Assembly (NCBI GenBank): GCA_029261655.1
Contig: JAJDAY010000031.1
Location: 62,001-126,000, forward strand
DNA from: Nitrospinaceae bacterium
Lineage (GTDB): Bacteria > Nitrospinota > Nitrospinia > Nitrospinales > VA-1
Reading direction: 5' to 3'
Length of the DNA: 64,000 bases
The notes under the pieces: model-generated
What the model saw: only the letters and a program-made list of their open reading frames with translations
Told to the model about the DNA's origin: nothing
Database searches by the model: none
Translations under genes and position numbers: made by a program
Shown: positions 38,408-47,220 of the stretch, piece by piece
Numbering within the stretch: position 1 is the first letter of the stretch
How the letters are laid out: each line of letters opens with the position of its first letter

Positions 38408-40888
38408 TCAAACTTTGCGAATCTCCACCCAGGTGACACTATCCCGAGAGTTCGCCAACCCCCAGACACCCTGCTCATCAGAAATATTGGGAAGCACAAC
38501 ACCACCCGGATTGCAGCGATTGGAAATTTCCACCTGAGCCGAGACTTGGGTATCTCCCGAGACCACGACCACATCGTCCTCATTTTTCAATTTTAATTTC
38601 TTGGCGTCACTCGCATGCATGTGCACGATGGACGGCTTGAAATGATGCGCCAGCGTGGAAGTGGCGTCCAGAATCGTATTATGCGCAAACAGGTAATTTG
38701 CGATGCGTAATTTCAGGGCTTCGGGTTTCGGTGGCGAAGATTCTTTGGATACAGCCCCGGTTGCATTAATACTCGCTGAAGAAACCCGTGTCATCCCCTC
38801 TTTCTTGATGGATTTTTTGCTGATCTCCGCGTAACCGGGAACATTTTTCGCAATTTCATCGGTGACGCTAAACGAAGTGATATAGTTAATTCCGTCGCCT
38901 TCTTCGCTCACCGTGTTTGCCATCAGAGAGATGATTTTCCAATCCGGCGGATGAGCGGTTTTCAGGCCGCCTTTTCTGAACTGCACTCGACCGCCGATAT
39001 TGGTGGTCGTCCCATCGTCCACTCCCGGTCCATTGGAAGGCAACAGGATATGCGCGAGCTTCGCCGTTTCTGTTTCAAACATGTCGTGGACCACCAGCAG
39101 GTCGAGCTTTTTGAGAGCCTCTTCCACCTGCTTGCCACCGGGAAAATCCACCACCGGGTTGGCCCGATACACAAGGAGAGCTTTCAATTCACCCGACTCC
39201 GCCTTCCGAATCATCTCCATTGCGGACAGTCCTGGCTGGGTCGGCGCGGTTTCCCCCCACGTTTGCTGAATGGCCTCGCCGTCGGCAACGGGAACCCCTC
39301 CAGGGTAATAGTCCGGCAAAATCCCCATATCCATCGCACCCACGGCATTGGTGTGGGGCACGGCGGGAATCGCCCCGCATTCGATGGAGGGGATATTCTT
39401 AATCATTGCCATCAACTGCTTGAGCACCGCCACCGATTGCCCTGTGAGCGCAGAAGAATTATAAATTAGGGTCACTTTTTTACTGGCGCGAAGCATTTCG
39501 ACCAGAGATTTTAATTGATCGGCCTTGATTCCGGTCGTTTTGATATCGGCCATGCCCTCGCCCGAAATAGCGGCGGTCAACGCGGCAAACACCCCGGCAT
39601 CGGAACCGATATTGTAGCGCAGGGAAAGATGCGCGTATTTGTCCATCAATGTGGCTTGATCGTTCAACACCGCAAGCTTGACCCCGTGTCTCGTCACCAC
39701 TTTTTTGATTCGAAGATCCAGAATCGGCAGCTCTTCGGTCGGGTCGCTGGCAATCACCAGAACCAGATCGGCCGTTTCAATTTCACTCACATCGTAATGG
39801 TCGATTGGCAAACCGGGCGAGTCGGCGTAGGTTTTGTGGTCGATGTTGTTGGTGCCGAACCCTAAGCGGAATAATTTCTGATAAAGGTAAAGCTCTTCGT
39901 TGGTGCCATAAGGAGAGCCGATGAAGCCCACGCTTTCGGGTCCATGCTCGTCCACGATTTTTTTGATCGCCTCAGCCGTTCGGACAGCCGCGTCCTGAGT
40001 GGTCGGAGACGAAAACACCATTGTCCCGTTATCAGGCACGGTCCTGGCTTCTACCAGGCGGTTTTTACTCTCCAGAAAATCATAACCCCAACGGGCTTTA
40101 TCGCAAATCCAGCCATCGTCCACCAGGTCGTTGGGCCGGGCTTCAATGCGCATGAACTTGTTGGTACGCACTCCAAGCGTCATGTTGCAGTTGCAGCCGC
40201 AGTGAGCGCACAGGGTATCGGAATTGGTGAGGTCCCAGGTGCGGGCCTTGAAACGGAACTGGCTGTTGGTCAACGCGCCTACGGGACAGATGTCGATCAC
40301 GTTACCGGAGAAACGGGTATCGTAAGGCTCGTTATTGAAGGTTCCCACCTCATTATTGAACCCGCGGTTGTGCATGACCAAAGCGTTGTCCTGCTCTATG
40401 ACTTCGCTGTAACGCGTACAACGCTGACAGGCGATACAGCGTTCCCGATCCAGAGTGATGACCGGGCTTAACGGGCCGGCCTTGAGGTTCTCCGCACGGT
40501 GAAAATCCATTCGGGTGTCGCCGGGACCGTATTTGAAAGTATTGTTCTGAAGCGGACATTCTCCGCCTTTGTCACAGACCGGACAATCGAGCGGATGGTT
40601 TAAAAGCGTGAACTCAAGAACGCCTTTCTGGGCTTTCTCCACTTTAGGTGTGGTGGTCTTGACCACCATGTCCGGTCCCACATCCATCGTGCAGGCGGTC
40701 ATCAACTTGGGCATCTTTTCCACTTCCACCAGACACATCCGGCAACAGCCGAGGGGACCCAGTTTTTCGTGATAACAAAATACCGGAATTTCGATGCCAA
40801 CGCTTTTGGCCGCATCCACCACTTTGGTGCCTTTGGGAACGGAAACCGTTTGGTCGTCTATCGTTAATGTGACTTGATCGTCTGCCAT
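38408..40888 (-). CDS. nuoG: NADH-quinone oxidoreductase subunit G (iron-sulfur, molybdopterin-like)
   Basis: Largest peripheral subunit, 826 aa. All cluster ligands can be placed: 2Fe-2S N1b C38, C49, C52, C66; N5 with H98, C102, C105, C111; N4 with C151, C154, C157, C201. In addition C227, C230, C234 and C262 form the exact CxxCxxxCx27C motif of the off-path cluster N7, present only in some bacteria. The remaining ~560 residues are a molybdopterin-oxidoreductase-like domain that binds no cofactor in complex I. The start follows nuoF by 15 bases. Confidence 0.95.
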   Translation of the reverse strand: MADDQVTLTIDDQTVSVPKGTKVVDAAKSVGIEIPVFCYHEKLGPLGCCRMCLVEVEKMPKLMTACTMDVGPDMVVKTTTPKVEKAQKGVLEFTLLNHPLDCPVCDKGGECPLQNNTFKYGPGDTRMDFHRAENLKAGPLSPVITLDRERCIACQRCTRYSEVIEQDNALVMHNRGFNNEVGTFNNEPYDTRFSGNVIDICPVGALTNSQFRFKARTWDLTNSDTLCAHCGCNCNMTLGVRTNKFMRIEARPNDLVDDGWICDKARWGYDFLESKNRLVEARTVPDNGTMVFSSPTTQDAAVRTAEAIKKIVDEHGPESVGFIGSPYGTNEELYLYQKLFRLGFGTNNIDHKTYADSPGLPIDHYDVSEIETADLVLVIASDPTEELPILDLRIKKVVTRHGVKLAVLNDQATLMDKYAHLSLRYNIGSDAGVFAALTAAISGEGMADIKTTGIKADQLKSLVEMLRASKKVTLIYNSSALTGQSVAVLKQLMAMIKNIPSIECGAIPAVPHTNAVGAMDMGILPDYYPGGVPVADGEAIQQTWGETAPTQPGLSAMEMIRKAESGELKALLVYRANPVVDFPGGKQVEEALKKLDLLVVHDMFETETAKLAHILLPSNGPGVDDGTTTNIGGRVQFRKGGLKTAHPPDWKIISLMANTVSEEGDGINYITSFSVTDEIAKNVPGYAEISKKSIKKEGMTRVSSASINATGAVSKESSPPKPEALKLRIANYLFAHNTILDATSTLAHHFKPSIVHMHASDAKKLKLKNEDDVVVVSGDTQVSAQVEISNRCNPGGVVLPNISDEQGVWGLANSRDSVTWVEIRKV

Positions 40889-40903
40889 GATAATTTATTA
40901 CCT

Positions 40904-42163
40904 TCAGACCGCCGGGTTGGCCGTCAATTTTTCAATCAATTCATCATAGTCCGCGCGGAATTTCTGGATACTGCTGATCACCGGAGCGACCGCCGCATCT
41001 CCCAACGGACAAAAACATTTGAAACTCATGTTGTCGCAGATGTCCACTAGCTTGTCCACATGCGCGGCTTCGCCTTGACCGGTTTGTATTTGATTTAAAA
41101 GTTGCCACATCCACCGCGTGCCCTCCCGGCAGGGAGTGCACTTGCCGCAGGATTCGTGCATATAAAAACTGGCCAACCTGAGGGAAGTCTCCACCACGTT
41201 GACCGTGTGGTCGATGACGATCAACGCGCCGGACCCAAGCATGGTCCCAATCGCCTGCAAGGATTCATAGTCATACGGCGTGTCCACCTGATCCGCCGGC
41301 ACCATGGGCACGGACGAGCCGCCAGGAATATAAGCTTTCAATTCGTTGTCGTCGCGAATGCCGCCCGCCAGGTCGTAAATAATTTCCCGAACCGTGGTGC
41401 CCATCACCACCTCATAATTGCCGGGTTTTTTCACATGACCTGAAACGCTGACCAGCTTGGTCCCCTTGCTTTTTTCCGTTCCTATGGCCGCGTGTTTTTC
41501 TGCGCCATTATTGACAATATAAGGAACAACGCAAAGGGTCTCCACGTTGTTGATGACGGTCGGTTTTTCGTACAACCCCTGCACTGCCGGAAACGGAGGT
41601 TTCATTCGGGGCTCGCCGCGCCCACCCTCAAGAGAATTGAGCAGGGCCGATTCCTCGCCGCAAATATATGCGCCGGCGCCAAGGTGGGTGTGAATGTCCA
41701 GATTGAAGCCCGATCCTAAAATATTTTTACCGAGATAGCCTTTGGCATAGGCCTCTTCAATGGCGCCTTCCATGATCTCGCACAAATCGTAAAACTCGCC
41801 GCGCAAATAAATATAGCCGGTTTCAATTTTGCAGGCGTAAGAGCATAGAATCATCCCTTCGATCAAAAGGTGCGGATTCTTGAGCAGGAGTTCACGGTCT
41901 TTGCATGTGCCAGGCTCGCTTTCATCGGCGTTGCAACAAAGATATCGAGGAAAAACATCCTTAGCCAGAAAGCTCCATTTCAACCCGGTAGGAAACCCTG
42001 CGCCGCCGCGCCCCCTGAGACCGGACGCCTTGACCATCTCCACAATCTCATCCGGCTCCCTGGCGAAGGCCTTTTTAAGCCCCTGATAGCCGCCTTCCTG
42101 TTCATACACTTCAAGGGTATGCAGGTTTTTCTTATTAATATTGTGAAATAAAATCTGTGTCAT
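40904..42163 (-). CDS. nuoF: NADH-quinone oxidoreductase subunit F (NADH/FMN/4Fe-4S)
   Basis: NADH dehydrogenating subunit with FMN and cluster N3. GLRGRGGAGFPTGLKW binds FMN/NADH, YICGEESALLNSLEG follows, and HESCGKCTPCREGT plus a later CFCPLGDAA give the four cluster cysteines. Length 419 aa is normal. It follows nuoE by 8 bases. Confidence 0.96.
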   Translation of the reverse strand: MTQILFHNINKKNLHTLEVYEQEGGYQGLKKAFAREPDEIVEMVKASGLRGRGGAGFPTGLKWSFLAKDVFPRYLCCNADESEPGTCKDRELLLKNPHLLIEGMILCSYACKIETGYIYLRGEFYDLCEIMEGAIEEAYAKGYLGKNILGSGFNLDIHTHLGAGAYICGEESALLNSLEGGRGEPRMKPPFPAVQGLYEKPTVINNVETLCVVPYIVNNGAEKHAAIGTEKSKGTKLVSVSGHVKKPGNYEVVMGTTVREIIYDLAGGIRDDNELKAYIPGGSSVPMVPADQVDTPYDYESLQAIGTMLGSGALIVIDHTVNVVETSLRLASFYMHESCGKCTPCREGTRWMWQLLNQIQTGQGEAAHVDKLVDICDNMSFKCFCPLGDAAVAPVISSIQKFRADYDELIEKLTANPAV

Positions 42164-42171
42164 GATTATTT

Positions 42172-42648
42172 TTAGTCCAGAGAACCCAGAATCTGATCAA
42201 TTTTTTCAGCAGTCAGGTTTTCATAAAACGTGTCGTTGATCCGCATCATCGGCCCACCGGAACAAGCCGCGAGGCACTCTTCCCGGTGCAGGGTGAACTT
42301 CATATCTTCTGTCGTCCCGCCGATTTCGATATTTAATTTTTTAGCCGTATGCGCCAACAACTCATCGCACCCATTCAGCTGGCAACTGATGTTGATACAG
42401 AACAGAATCAGATATTTCCCCACCGGCTTGTTCGAATACATCGTGTAAAAAGAACACACCGACTGCACATAAGCCGGCGACAGATCCAGCCTTCTGCCGA
42501 TTTCCCGCATCGCGTCGGGATTGACATGTCTTTCCTGCCGCTGGACAAGAGTCAACAACGGCAAAAGAGCCGAGCGTTTCCGGCCTTCCGGGTATTTTTT
42601 GAGGATCTTTTCGATCTTCTTCTCAGCTTCCTTGGAAAACGCAAACAT
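42172..42648 (-). CDS. nuoE: NADH-quinone oxidoreductase subunit E (2Fe-2S)
   Basis: Thioredoxin-like subunit with cluster N1a; the ligands are in CINISC and CLAAC (Cx4C and Cx3C). Length 158 aa is normal. Its ATG shares one base with the nuoD stop (TGATG). Confidence 0.95.
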   Translation of the reverse strand: MFAFSKEAEKKIEKILKKYPEGRKRSALLPLLTLVQRQERHVNPDAMREIGRRLDLSPAYVQSVCSFYTMYSNKPVGKYLILFCINISCQLNGCDELLAHTAKKLNIEIGGTTEDMKFTLHREECLAACSGGPMMRINDTFYENLTAEKIDQILGSLD

Positions 42649-43847
42649 CAGCGGTCGACTTCCCCCATCACAATATCAATACTGCCGATGATCGCAACCA
42701 CATCGGCGACAAAAGACCCATCCATCATCTTGCACATCCCCGGAATCGCCATGAACGACGGGGCACGAAGCTTGACCCGGTAAGGCACGCTGGTGCCGTC
42801 GCTGACAATATAAAACCCGACCTCACCGCGCGGCCCTTCGACGGGAACATACGTCTCTCCTTTGGGCACATTGACCCCTTCTGAAACCAGTTTGAAATGA
42901 TGGATCAACGCTTCCATGCTGGTGTGCAGAGTGTCTCTTTTCGGAAGAGATATTTTGTTGTCCTCAACATTACAAGGCCCGCCTGGAAGGTTCTTGAGAG
43001 CTTGTTCGACTATTCGCCTGCTTTGGCGCATTTCTTCCACTCGCAACAGGTAACGGTCATAAACGTCCCCGTTTTTCCCGACCGGAACGTCGAACTCAAA
43101 ATTATCGTAGCCGCTATAGGGACGTTTTTTACGAAAGTCAAAATCCACCCCGGAGGCGCGCAGTGCCGGGCCGCTCAGGCTCCAGTTGATGGCTTCTTCA
43201 CGGGTCATGGCGCCCACCCCTTGAGTCCGGTCGAGCCAGATCGGGTTGTTGGTCAAAAGAAGTTCGTATTCGTCGATCTTGGCAGGCAGGTAGTTCACAA
43301 ATTTTTGCACCTTTTCCAGCCATTCAGGAGTGGCGTCCTTCATCACGCCGCCAACGCGGATGTAACTGGTCATCATGCGGACCCCGGAAATCTCCTCGTT
43401 GAGATCCAGGATCATTTCGCGCTCCCGCCAGCAATACAGAAAAACCGTCATCGCCCCGATGTCGAGGGCGTGCGTGGCCAACCAGACCAGGTGACTGCCT
43501 ATTCGAGCAAGCTCGCACATGATGACGCGAAGAGTCTGTGCCCGATCGGGAATTTCACACCCCAGTAATTTTTCCGTGGTGAGACAAAAGGCGAGGTTGT
43601 TCATCGGCGGAGCCAGATAGTCCAGCCGGTCGGTCATGGGAATGACGTGAACGTAGCGTTTGTTCTCGGAAGTTTTTTCGATGCCGGTATGAAGAAAACC
43701 GATTTCCGGTTGAGCGGACAGGACAACTTCGCCGTCCATTTCCATGATGATTCGGAACACGCCGTGGGTGCTGGGATGCGATGGACCCATATTGAGGGTC
43801 ATCGTATCTTTTTCGCGCTCCAGGAGACCTTGTTCAGTGACGCTCAT
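42648..43847 (-). CDS. nuoD: NADH-quinone oxidoreductase subunit D (49 kDa)
   Basis: Forms most of the quinone pocket. The loop GPSHPSTHGVFR with its His, and the family segments EIGFLHTGIEK, DRLDYLAP, and ARIGSHLVWL are present. It is separate from nuoC, unlike the fused form in E. coli. I use the ATG at 43847 (MSVTEQ) with AAGG about 10 bases upstream; a TTG two codons earlier is possible. Length about 399 aa. Confidence 0.96.
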   Translation of the reverse strand: MSVTEQGLLEREKDTMTLNMGPSHPSTHGVFRIIMEMDGEVVLSAQPEIGFLHTGIEKTSENKRYVHVIPMTDRLDYLAPPMNNLAFCLTTEKLLGCEIPDRAQTLRVIMCELARIGSHLVWLATHALDIGAMTVFLYCWREREMILDLNEEISGVRMMTSYIRVGGVMKDATPEWLEKVQKFVNYLPAKIDEYELLLTNNPIWLDRTQGVGAMTREEAINWSLSGPALRASGVDFDFRKKRPYSGYDNFEFDVPVGKNGDVYDRYLLRVEEMRQSRRIVEQALKNLPGGPCNVEDNKISLPKRDTLHTSMEALIHHFKLVSEGVNVPKGETYVPVEGPRGEVGFYIVSDGTSVPYRVKLRAPSFMAIPGMCKMMDGSFVADVVAIIGSIDIVMGEVDR

Positions 43848-43865
43848 CGACAAAACACCTTATTT

Positions 43866-44396
43866 TTAACGGGTCGGGGGTTTAGGTTTGACCAGTTCAC
43901 TTTTGTACTCACGATTATGGGAAAAAGCGACGTCTTCAATCGTCAACGGATAATCCCTTCTCAGGGGGTTTCCTTCCCATTCGTCGGGCATGATAATGCG
44001 CCTTAGATCGGGGTGACCGGGAACATCGAACCCGAACATGTCGAAAAGCTCCCGCTCAGGGTATAGAGCGCCTTTCCATAAATCCGAAACCGTCGGCACC
44101 GAGGGGTTTTCTTCCTCCAGACCCACCCGAACGCGAACCGAGTGATTGTGCTCAAACGAATGCAATTCGTAAACCGCTTCAAACCGGGGTTCCCGGTCCT
44201 GATCGAGATAATCCACACCGCGTATATCGGAAAGATATTCGAAGCGCAAGTCCGCATCCTCTTTCAGGGCTTTCGCTACCTTTTGTAAAGCGTCGGGGGC
44301 AACAAAGACCACCGCGTCTCCCAGGTGGGTTTCACCTTTTTGAATATCGTCGCCAACCATCGACTGGATCTTCTCAATAACCTCTTCGCTTGTCAT
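43866..44396 (-). CDS. nuoC: NADH-quinone oxidoreductase subunit C (30 kDa)
   Basis: Peripheral-arm subunit with the signature [20 protein letters not shown] and the C-terminal [14 protein letters not shown]. Length 176 aa. Start and nuoB stop overlap in ATGA. Confidence 0.95.
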   Translation of the reverse strand: MTSEEVIEKIQSMVGDDIQKGETHLGDAVVFVAPDALQKVAKALKEDADLRFEYLSDIRGVDYLDQDREPRFEAVYELHSFEHNHSVRVRVGLEEENPSVPTVSDLWKGALYPERELFDMFGFDVPGHPDLRRIIMPDEWEGNPLRRDYPLTIEDVAFSHNREYKSELVKPKPPTR

Positions 44397-44977
44397 GCCA
44401 CCCTCTTTTTGGCGACACCCGTACCCGCTTCCTGCATGATTTTTTCCTGCAACTTGATGATGCCGTAAATAAGGGCTTCCGGGCCGGGTGGACAGCCGGG
44501 AACATAAACATCCACCGGAACCACGCGGTCGACTCCCTGCACAATCGCGTAGTTATTGAAGATACCGCCGCAGGAAGCGCAGGCCCCCATTGAAATGACC
44601 CACTTGGGTTCCGGCATCTGATCGAATATGGTTTTGAGCACCGGAGCCATTTTCTGGGAAACCCGGCCAGAAACAATCATCAGGTCCGCCTGCCTCGGCG
44701 ACGCACGAAACACTTCCGCCCCAAAACGCGCCACGTCCCATCGGGAGTTCGCCATCGCCATCATTTCAATGGCGCAACAGGCCAGGCCAAACGTCGCCGG
44801 CCAGAGGGCGTTTTTCTGCGCCCAACCCACGACCTTACCCAGTTTAGTCGTCAAAATGCTGTCGTACACAGCGCCCGCGTAATCATGATCGAGCGCTTCC
44901 ACCGCATCCTTGACGTTCAGTTTGATATTGTTCACCTCGGTCTCAAACGCATCGACAGCAGAATCAATCAATCCCAT
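44393..44977 (-). CDS. nuoB: NADH-quinone oxidoreductase subunit B (4Fe-4S N2)
   Basis: Holds the terminal cluster N2 next to the quinone site. The tandem cysteines of [10 protein letters not shown], the Cys in GACASCGG and the final one in [11 protein letters not shown] are present. The start was chosen at the ATG with product MGLIDS because a perfect GGGGAGG lies 6 bases upstream; a further ATG at 44998 has no ribosome site. The gene overlaps the nuoA end by 10 bases. Confidence 0.96.
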   Translation of the reverse strand: MGLIDSAVDAFETEVNNIKLNVKDAVEALDHDYAGAVYDSILTTKLGKVVGWAQKNALWPATFGLACCAIEMMAMANSRWDVARFGAEVFRASPRQADLMIVSGRVSQKMAPVLKTIFDQMPEPKWVISMGACASCGGIFNNYAIVQGVDRVVPVDVYVPGCPPGPEALIYGIIKLQEKIMQEAGTGVAKKRVA

Positions 44978-45321
44978 TCCAAACCTCCCCGACCCCATAT
45001 ATAGACATAGGCGACTCCCAAAATGGCAATAAACGCGACCATTTCAATCAGTCCGAACAGCTGGAGCTGGTCGAGCGCCACCGCCCAGGGGTACATGAAA
45101 ACTACCTCGATATCGAAGATGATAAAGAGCATGGCTATGGTTGCAAAACGAACTGGATACCTTCCCTTGGCTTCTTCGGTGGGGATAATACCACACTCAT
45201 AAGGGATTAACTTTTGAGGAGTTGGGTTTCGGGGTCCGAGAATAGTAGATAGTGCCAGCAAGGCTCCGATTATAATCAGAGCGACGATCGCAAAAACAGA
45301 AATGAAAAAATATTCCGTCAT
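44968..45321 (-). CDS. nuoA: NADH-quinone oxidoreductase subunit A
   Basis: Three-helix membrane subunit; the loop segment YECGIIP with its conserved Cys and [15 protein letters not shown] are diagnostic. Length 117 aa. First gene of the operon; AAGGGGG lies about 9 bases before the ATG. Confidence 0.95.
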   Translation of the reverse strand: MTEYFFISVFAIVALIIIGALLALSTILGPRNPTPQKLIPYECGIIPTEEAKGRYPVRFATIAMLFIIFDIEVVFMYPWAVALDQLQLFGLIEMVAFIAILGVAYVYIWGRGGLEWD

Positions 45322-45516
45322 TTACCACAACCCCCTTAAAAAAAACATCAGAAAAATCCATGTCAGAAATTTTTCCAAAGAGTCGCTAATACCTAGATTT
45401 GACAAGCACCATCAAAGCCAAAACTTTACACAAAGAGCGGATGGGCACCCATAATTACATTGCCTTATGTTAGCGCAACCCCACCCACAAACGGGTATAA
45501 AGTGTTTGGAGTCGGG

Positions 45517-45544
45517 ATTATATCAGCCTTCAACACCCTGTCAA
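45517..45544 (-). promoter_or_regulatory. near-consensus sigma70 promoter of the nuo operon
   Basis: Minus strand TTGACA (45539-45544), 16-base spacer, TATAAT (45517-45522): both boxes match the consensus perfectly. The start would be near 45510, leaving a leader of about 190 bases before nuoA. In the 371-base gap 45322-45692 I see no small gene; the leader holds the nuoA ribosome site and no riboswitch I can name. The 150 bases beyond the promoter are the 3' flank of the next minus-strand gene and show no clear terminator. Confidence 0.7.
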
Positions 45545-45692
45545 TAAGTGATTTAGCAAAGAAAACTCACCCCCGGACCAAACGTTCGATCAGGTTTAAT
45601 TGCATTAATTTCAAATAGTTTTGTGGGGCGGGAAATGCGAAAAACAGGGCCGTAGACTTTGTCGGAATTGATTCCAAGGCTAAAATGGGTTT

Positions 45693-47030
45693 TCATTCCA
45701 GATACTCAATATGCAGGCGGTAGATCAGGCCGGTGCGGTTATCGTCCGGGCTCTCGGCGTTGGGTTTGGAAAAACTGATGAGTTCAAAGGCAATCTCATT
45801 CTTACCCCCAATAATGTATTTATCGATATCAATGATAAACGGGTCCGGGTAGTCGGACCCGCCGAACTCCTGATTCATTCCAACATCGTTGACAGTAATG
45901 TGGCAGACATCATCCGAACGCAGGAGCAGTTGAGCCCGGATGATCGACGTCTGTTTCCCCGGCGGAATGTTAAATTGCACACGAAATTTATTTTGACTGC
46001 CGGTTTTCGCTTCTTCCAGAGTCGCAGATTCGCGTACCCAGATCCAATGACTTCCTTTAATAGTCCGCCAGCTGGGGGCCATCTGGGCGATGGACGCCGA
46101 TTGCCAGCTTTCGGTCTGGATGTCGTAGAAGTCCGTTTCGCGGCCACTGGAGAACAGGAGCGTTTTGGTTTTTGACTCCAGAGGTTTGGCGGATGCAGGT
46201 TTTACCGGCTTGCTTTTCTCCCACATCAGGTCGTTCATTTCCTGCCAGTAATCGTACATCCCGTTTTTCTTATTGACGACCATCATGCTGGGCCTGGGTG
46301 TGGACCGCCCAAGATAAGGGCCGATATCGGCGATGATGACACCGGTTGAGTCGCCGGAATCCACCGATATAAAGGAATGCGACGGTATGGTGTCGTAAGT
46401 ATGGACGATCAATTTGGCTCTCCCCGGATATTCACCCGTCTCTTCAATTTCGTCCTGAATCTTTTGCAGCAACAGGAGCGAGGTTTTGATTTCGTTTAGA
46501 AACGTGTGCTTGCCGCCTCCCTGTTTGGTGATCAGTTCCACCACCGGGGAGTCGGGGTCCATGAGCAGAAGCTTCACGTTGATTCCCTGGAGAACGTTTT
46601 CCTTGAGAAGCTCTCTGCTGGATGTGGAAATGGACAACAGAGACGAACCCCCAATGAATATTTCTTTCTTCACCTTTTTGAACAATCCCTCGAAAGAAGT
46701 AGCGGAACCCAGTTCCGAACGGTTCTTGAAAATCCCCTGGATTCCCAACCTCACCGCGTCCGGGTTGAGGATTTCCTGCAGAGCCTGTTTGTATTGTCTG
46801 AAGGTCAGGTCGCGCAAAAAAACTTCGTAACCGAAGGAAACGATGCCGATCAAGGCGATCAGCAGGGAAAATTCTTTGATGGGATGGAGCCAGATGTTAT
46901 CCGACGAGAGGAAATGATCGGCGGCAATATAAACACCCCCGCCGATAACAAATATGGATATCGCCAGGATCACTATCCGGTCATGGACCCATTCTCTGAT
47001 GTTTGGCCCGCTTTTGGTTGATTTTTGCAT
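45693..47030 (-). CDS. membrane-anchored protein with PLD-like segment and C-terminal beta-sandwich
   Basis: Two membrane segments lie at about residues 17-38 and 50-68, joined by a short loop. A middle part at about 105-260 resembles the phospholipase D-like half domain of several unannotated membrane proteins (FIGGSSLLSISTSSRELLKE, then INVKLLLMDPDSP), but a full HxKxxxxD motif is absent. From about 310 to the end the sequence looks like a galactose-binding-type jelly roll (LLLRSDDVCHITVND, then IGGKNEIAFELIS). The two-segment anchor puts the long C-terminal part in the cytoplasm if the N-terminus is inside. CGGAG lies 3 bases before the ATG. Function unknown. Confidence 0.7.
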   Translation of the reverse strand: MQKSTKSGPNIREWVHDRIVILAISIFVIGGGVYIAADHFLSSDNIWLHPIKEFSLLIALIGIVSFGYEVFLRDLTFRQYKQALQEILNPDAVRLGIQGIFKNRSELGSATSFEGLFKKVKKEIFIGGSSLLSISTSSRELLKENVLQGINVKLLLMDPDSPVVELITKQGGGKHTFLNEIKTSLLLLQKIQDEIEETGEYPGRAKLIVHTYDTIPSHSFISVDSGDSTGVIIADIGPYLGRSTPRPSMMVVNKKNGMYDYWQEMNDLMWEKSKPVKPASAKPLESKTKTLLFSSGRETDFYDIQTESWQSASIAQMAPSWRTIKGSHWIWVRESATLEEAKTGSQNKFRVQFNIPPGKQTSIIRAQLLLRSDDVCHITVNDVGMNQEFGGSDYPDPFIIDIDKYIIGGKNEIAFELISFSKPNAESPDDNRTGLIYRLHIEYLE

Positions 47031-47220
47031 GTTCTCCGAGAGTGAATACTTTCTGCAACAGCAGTAAGAAGGGGGGTGGTGAGATCGCTGAGGTTTTCCA
47101 GCCTATGCCTGTTCGGGCAATTTAAACTAAGCCCAAAAAACATAAAATTGTACCGGTTGATTTTACCCGAAAACCCCGGCCTTCACAATGGACAATGCAA
47201 ACCATCGCGCAAGAATTTTA

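Noticed and set aside
45416-45446. Plus-strand TTGACA-like promoter in the nuoA upstream gap
   Set aside because: The -10 region (AACTTT) is poor and there is no plus-strand gene downstream.
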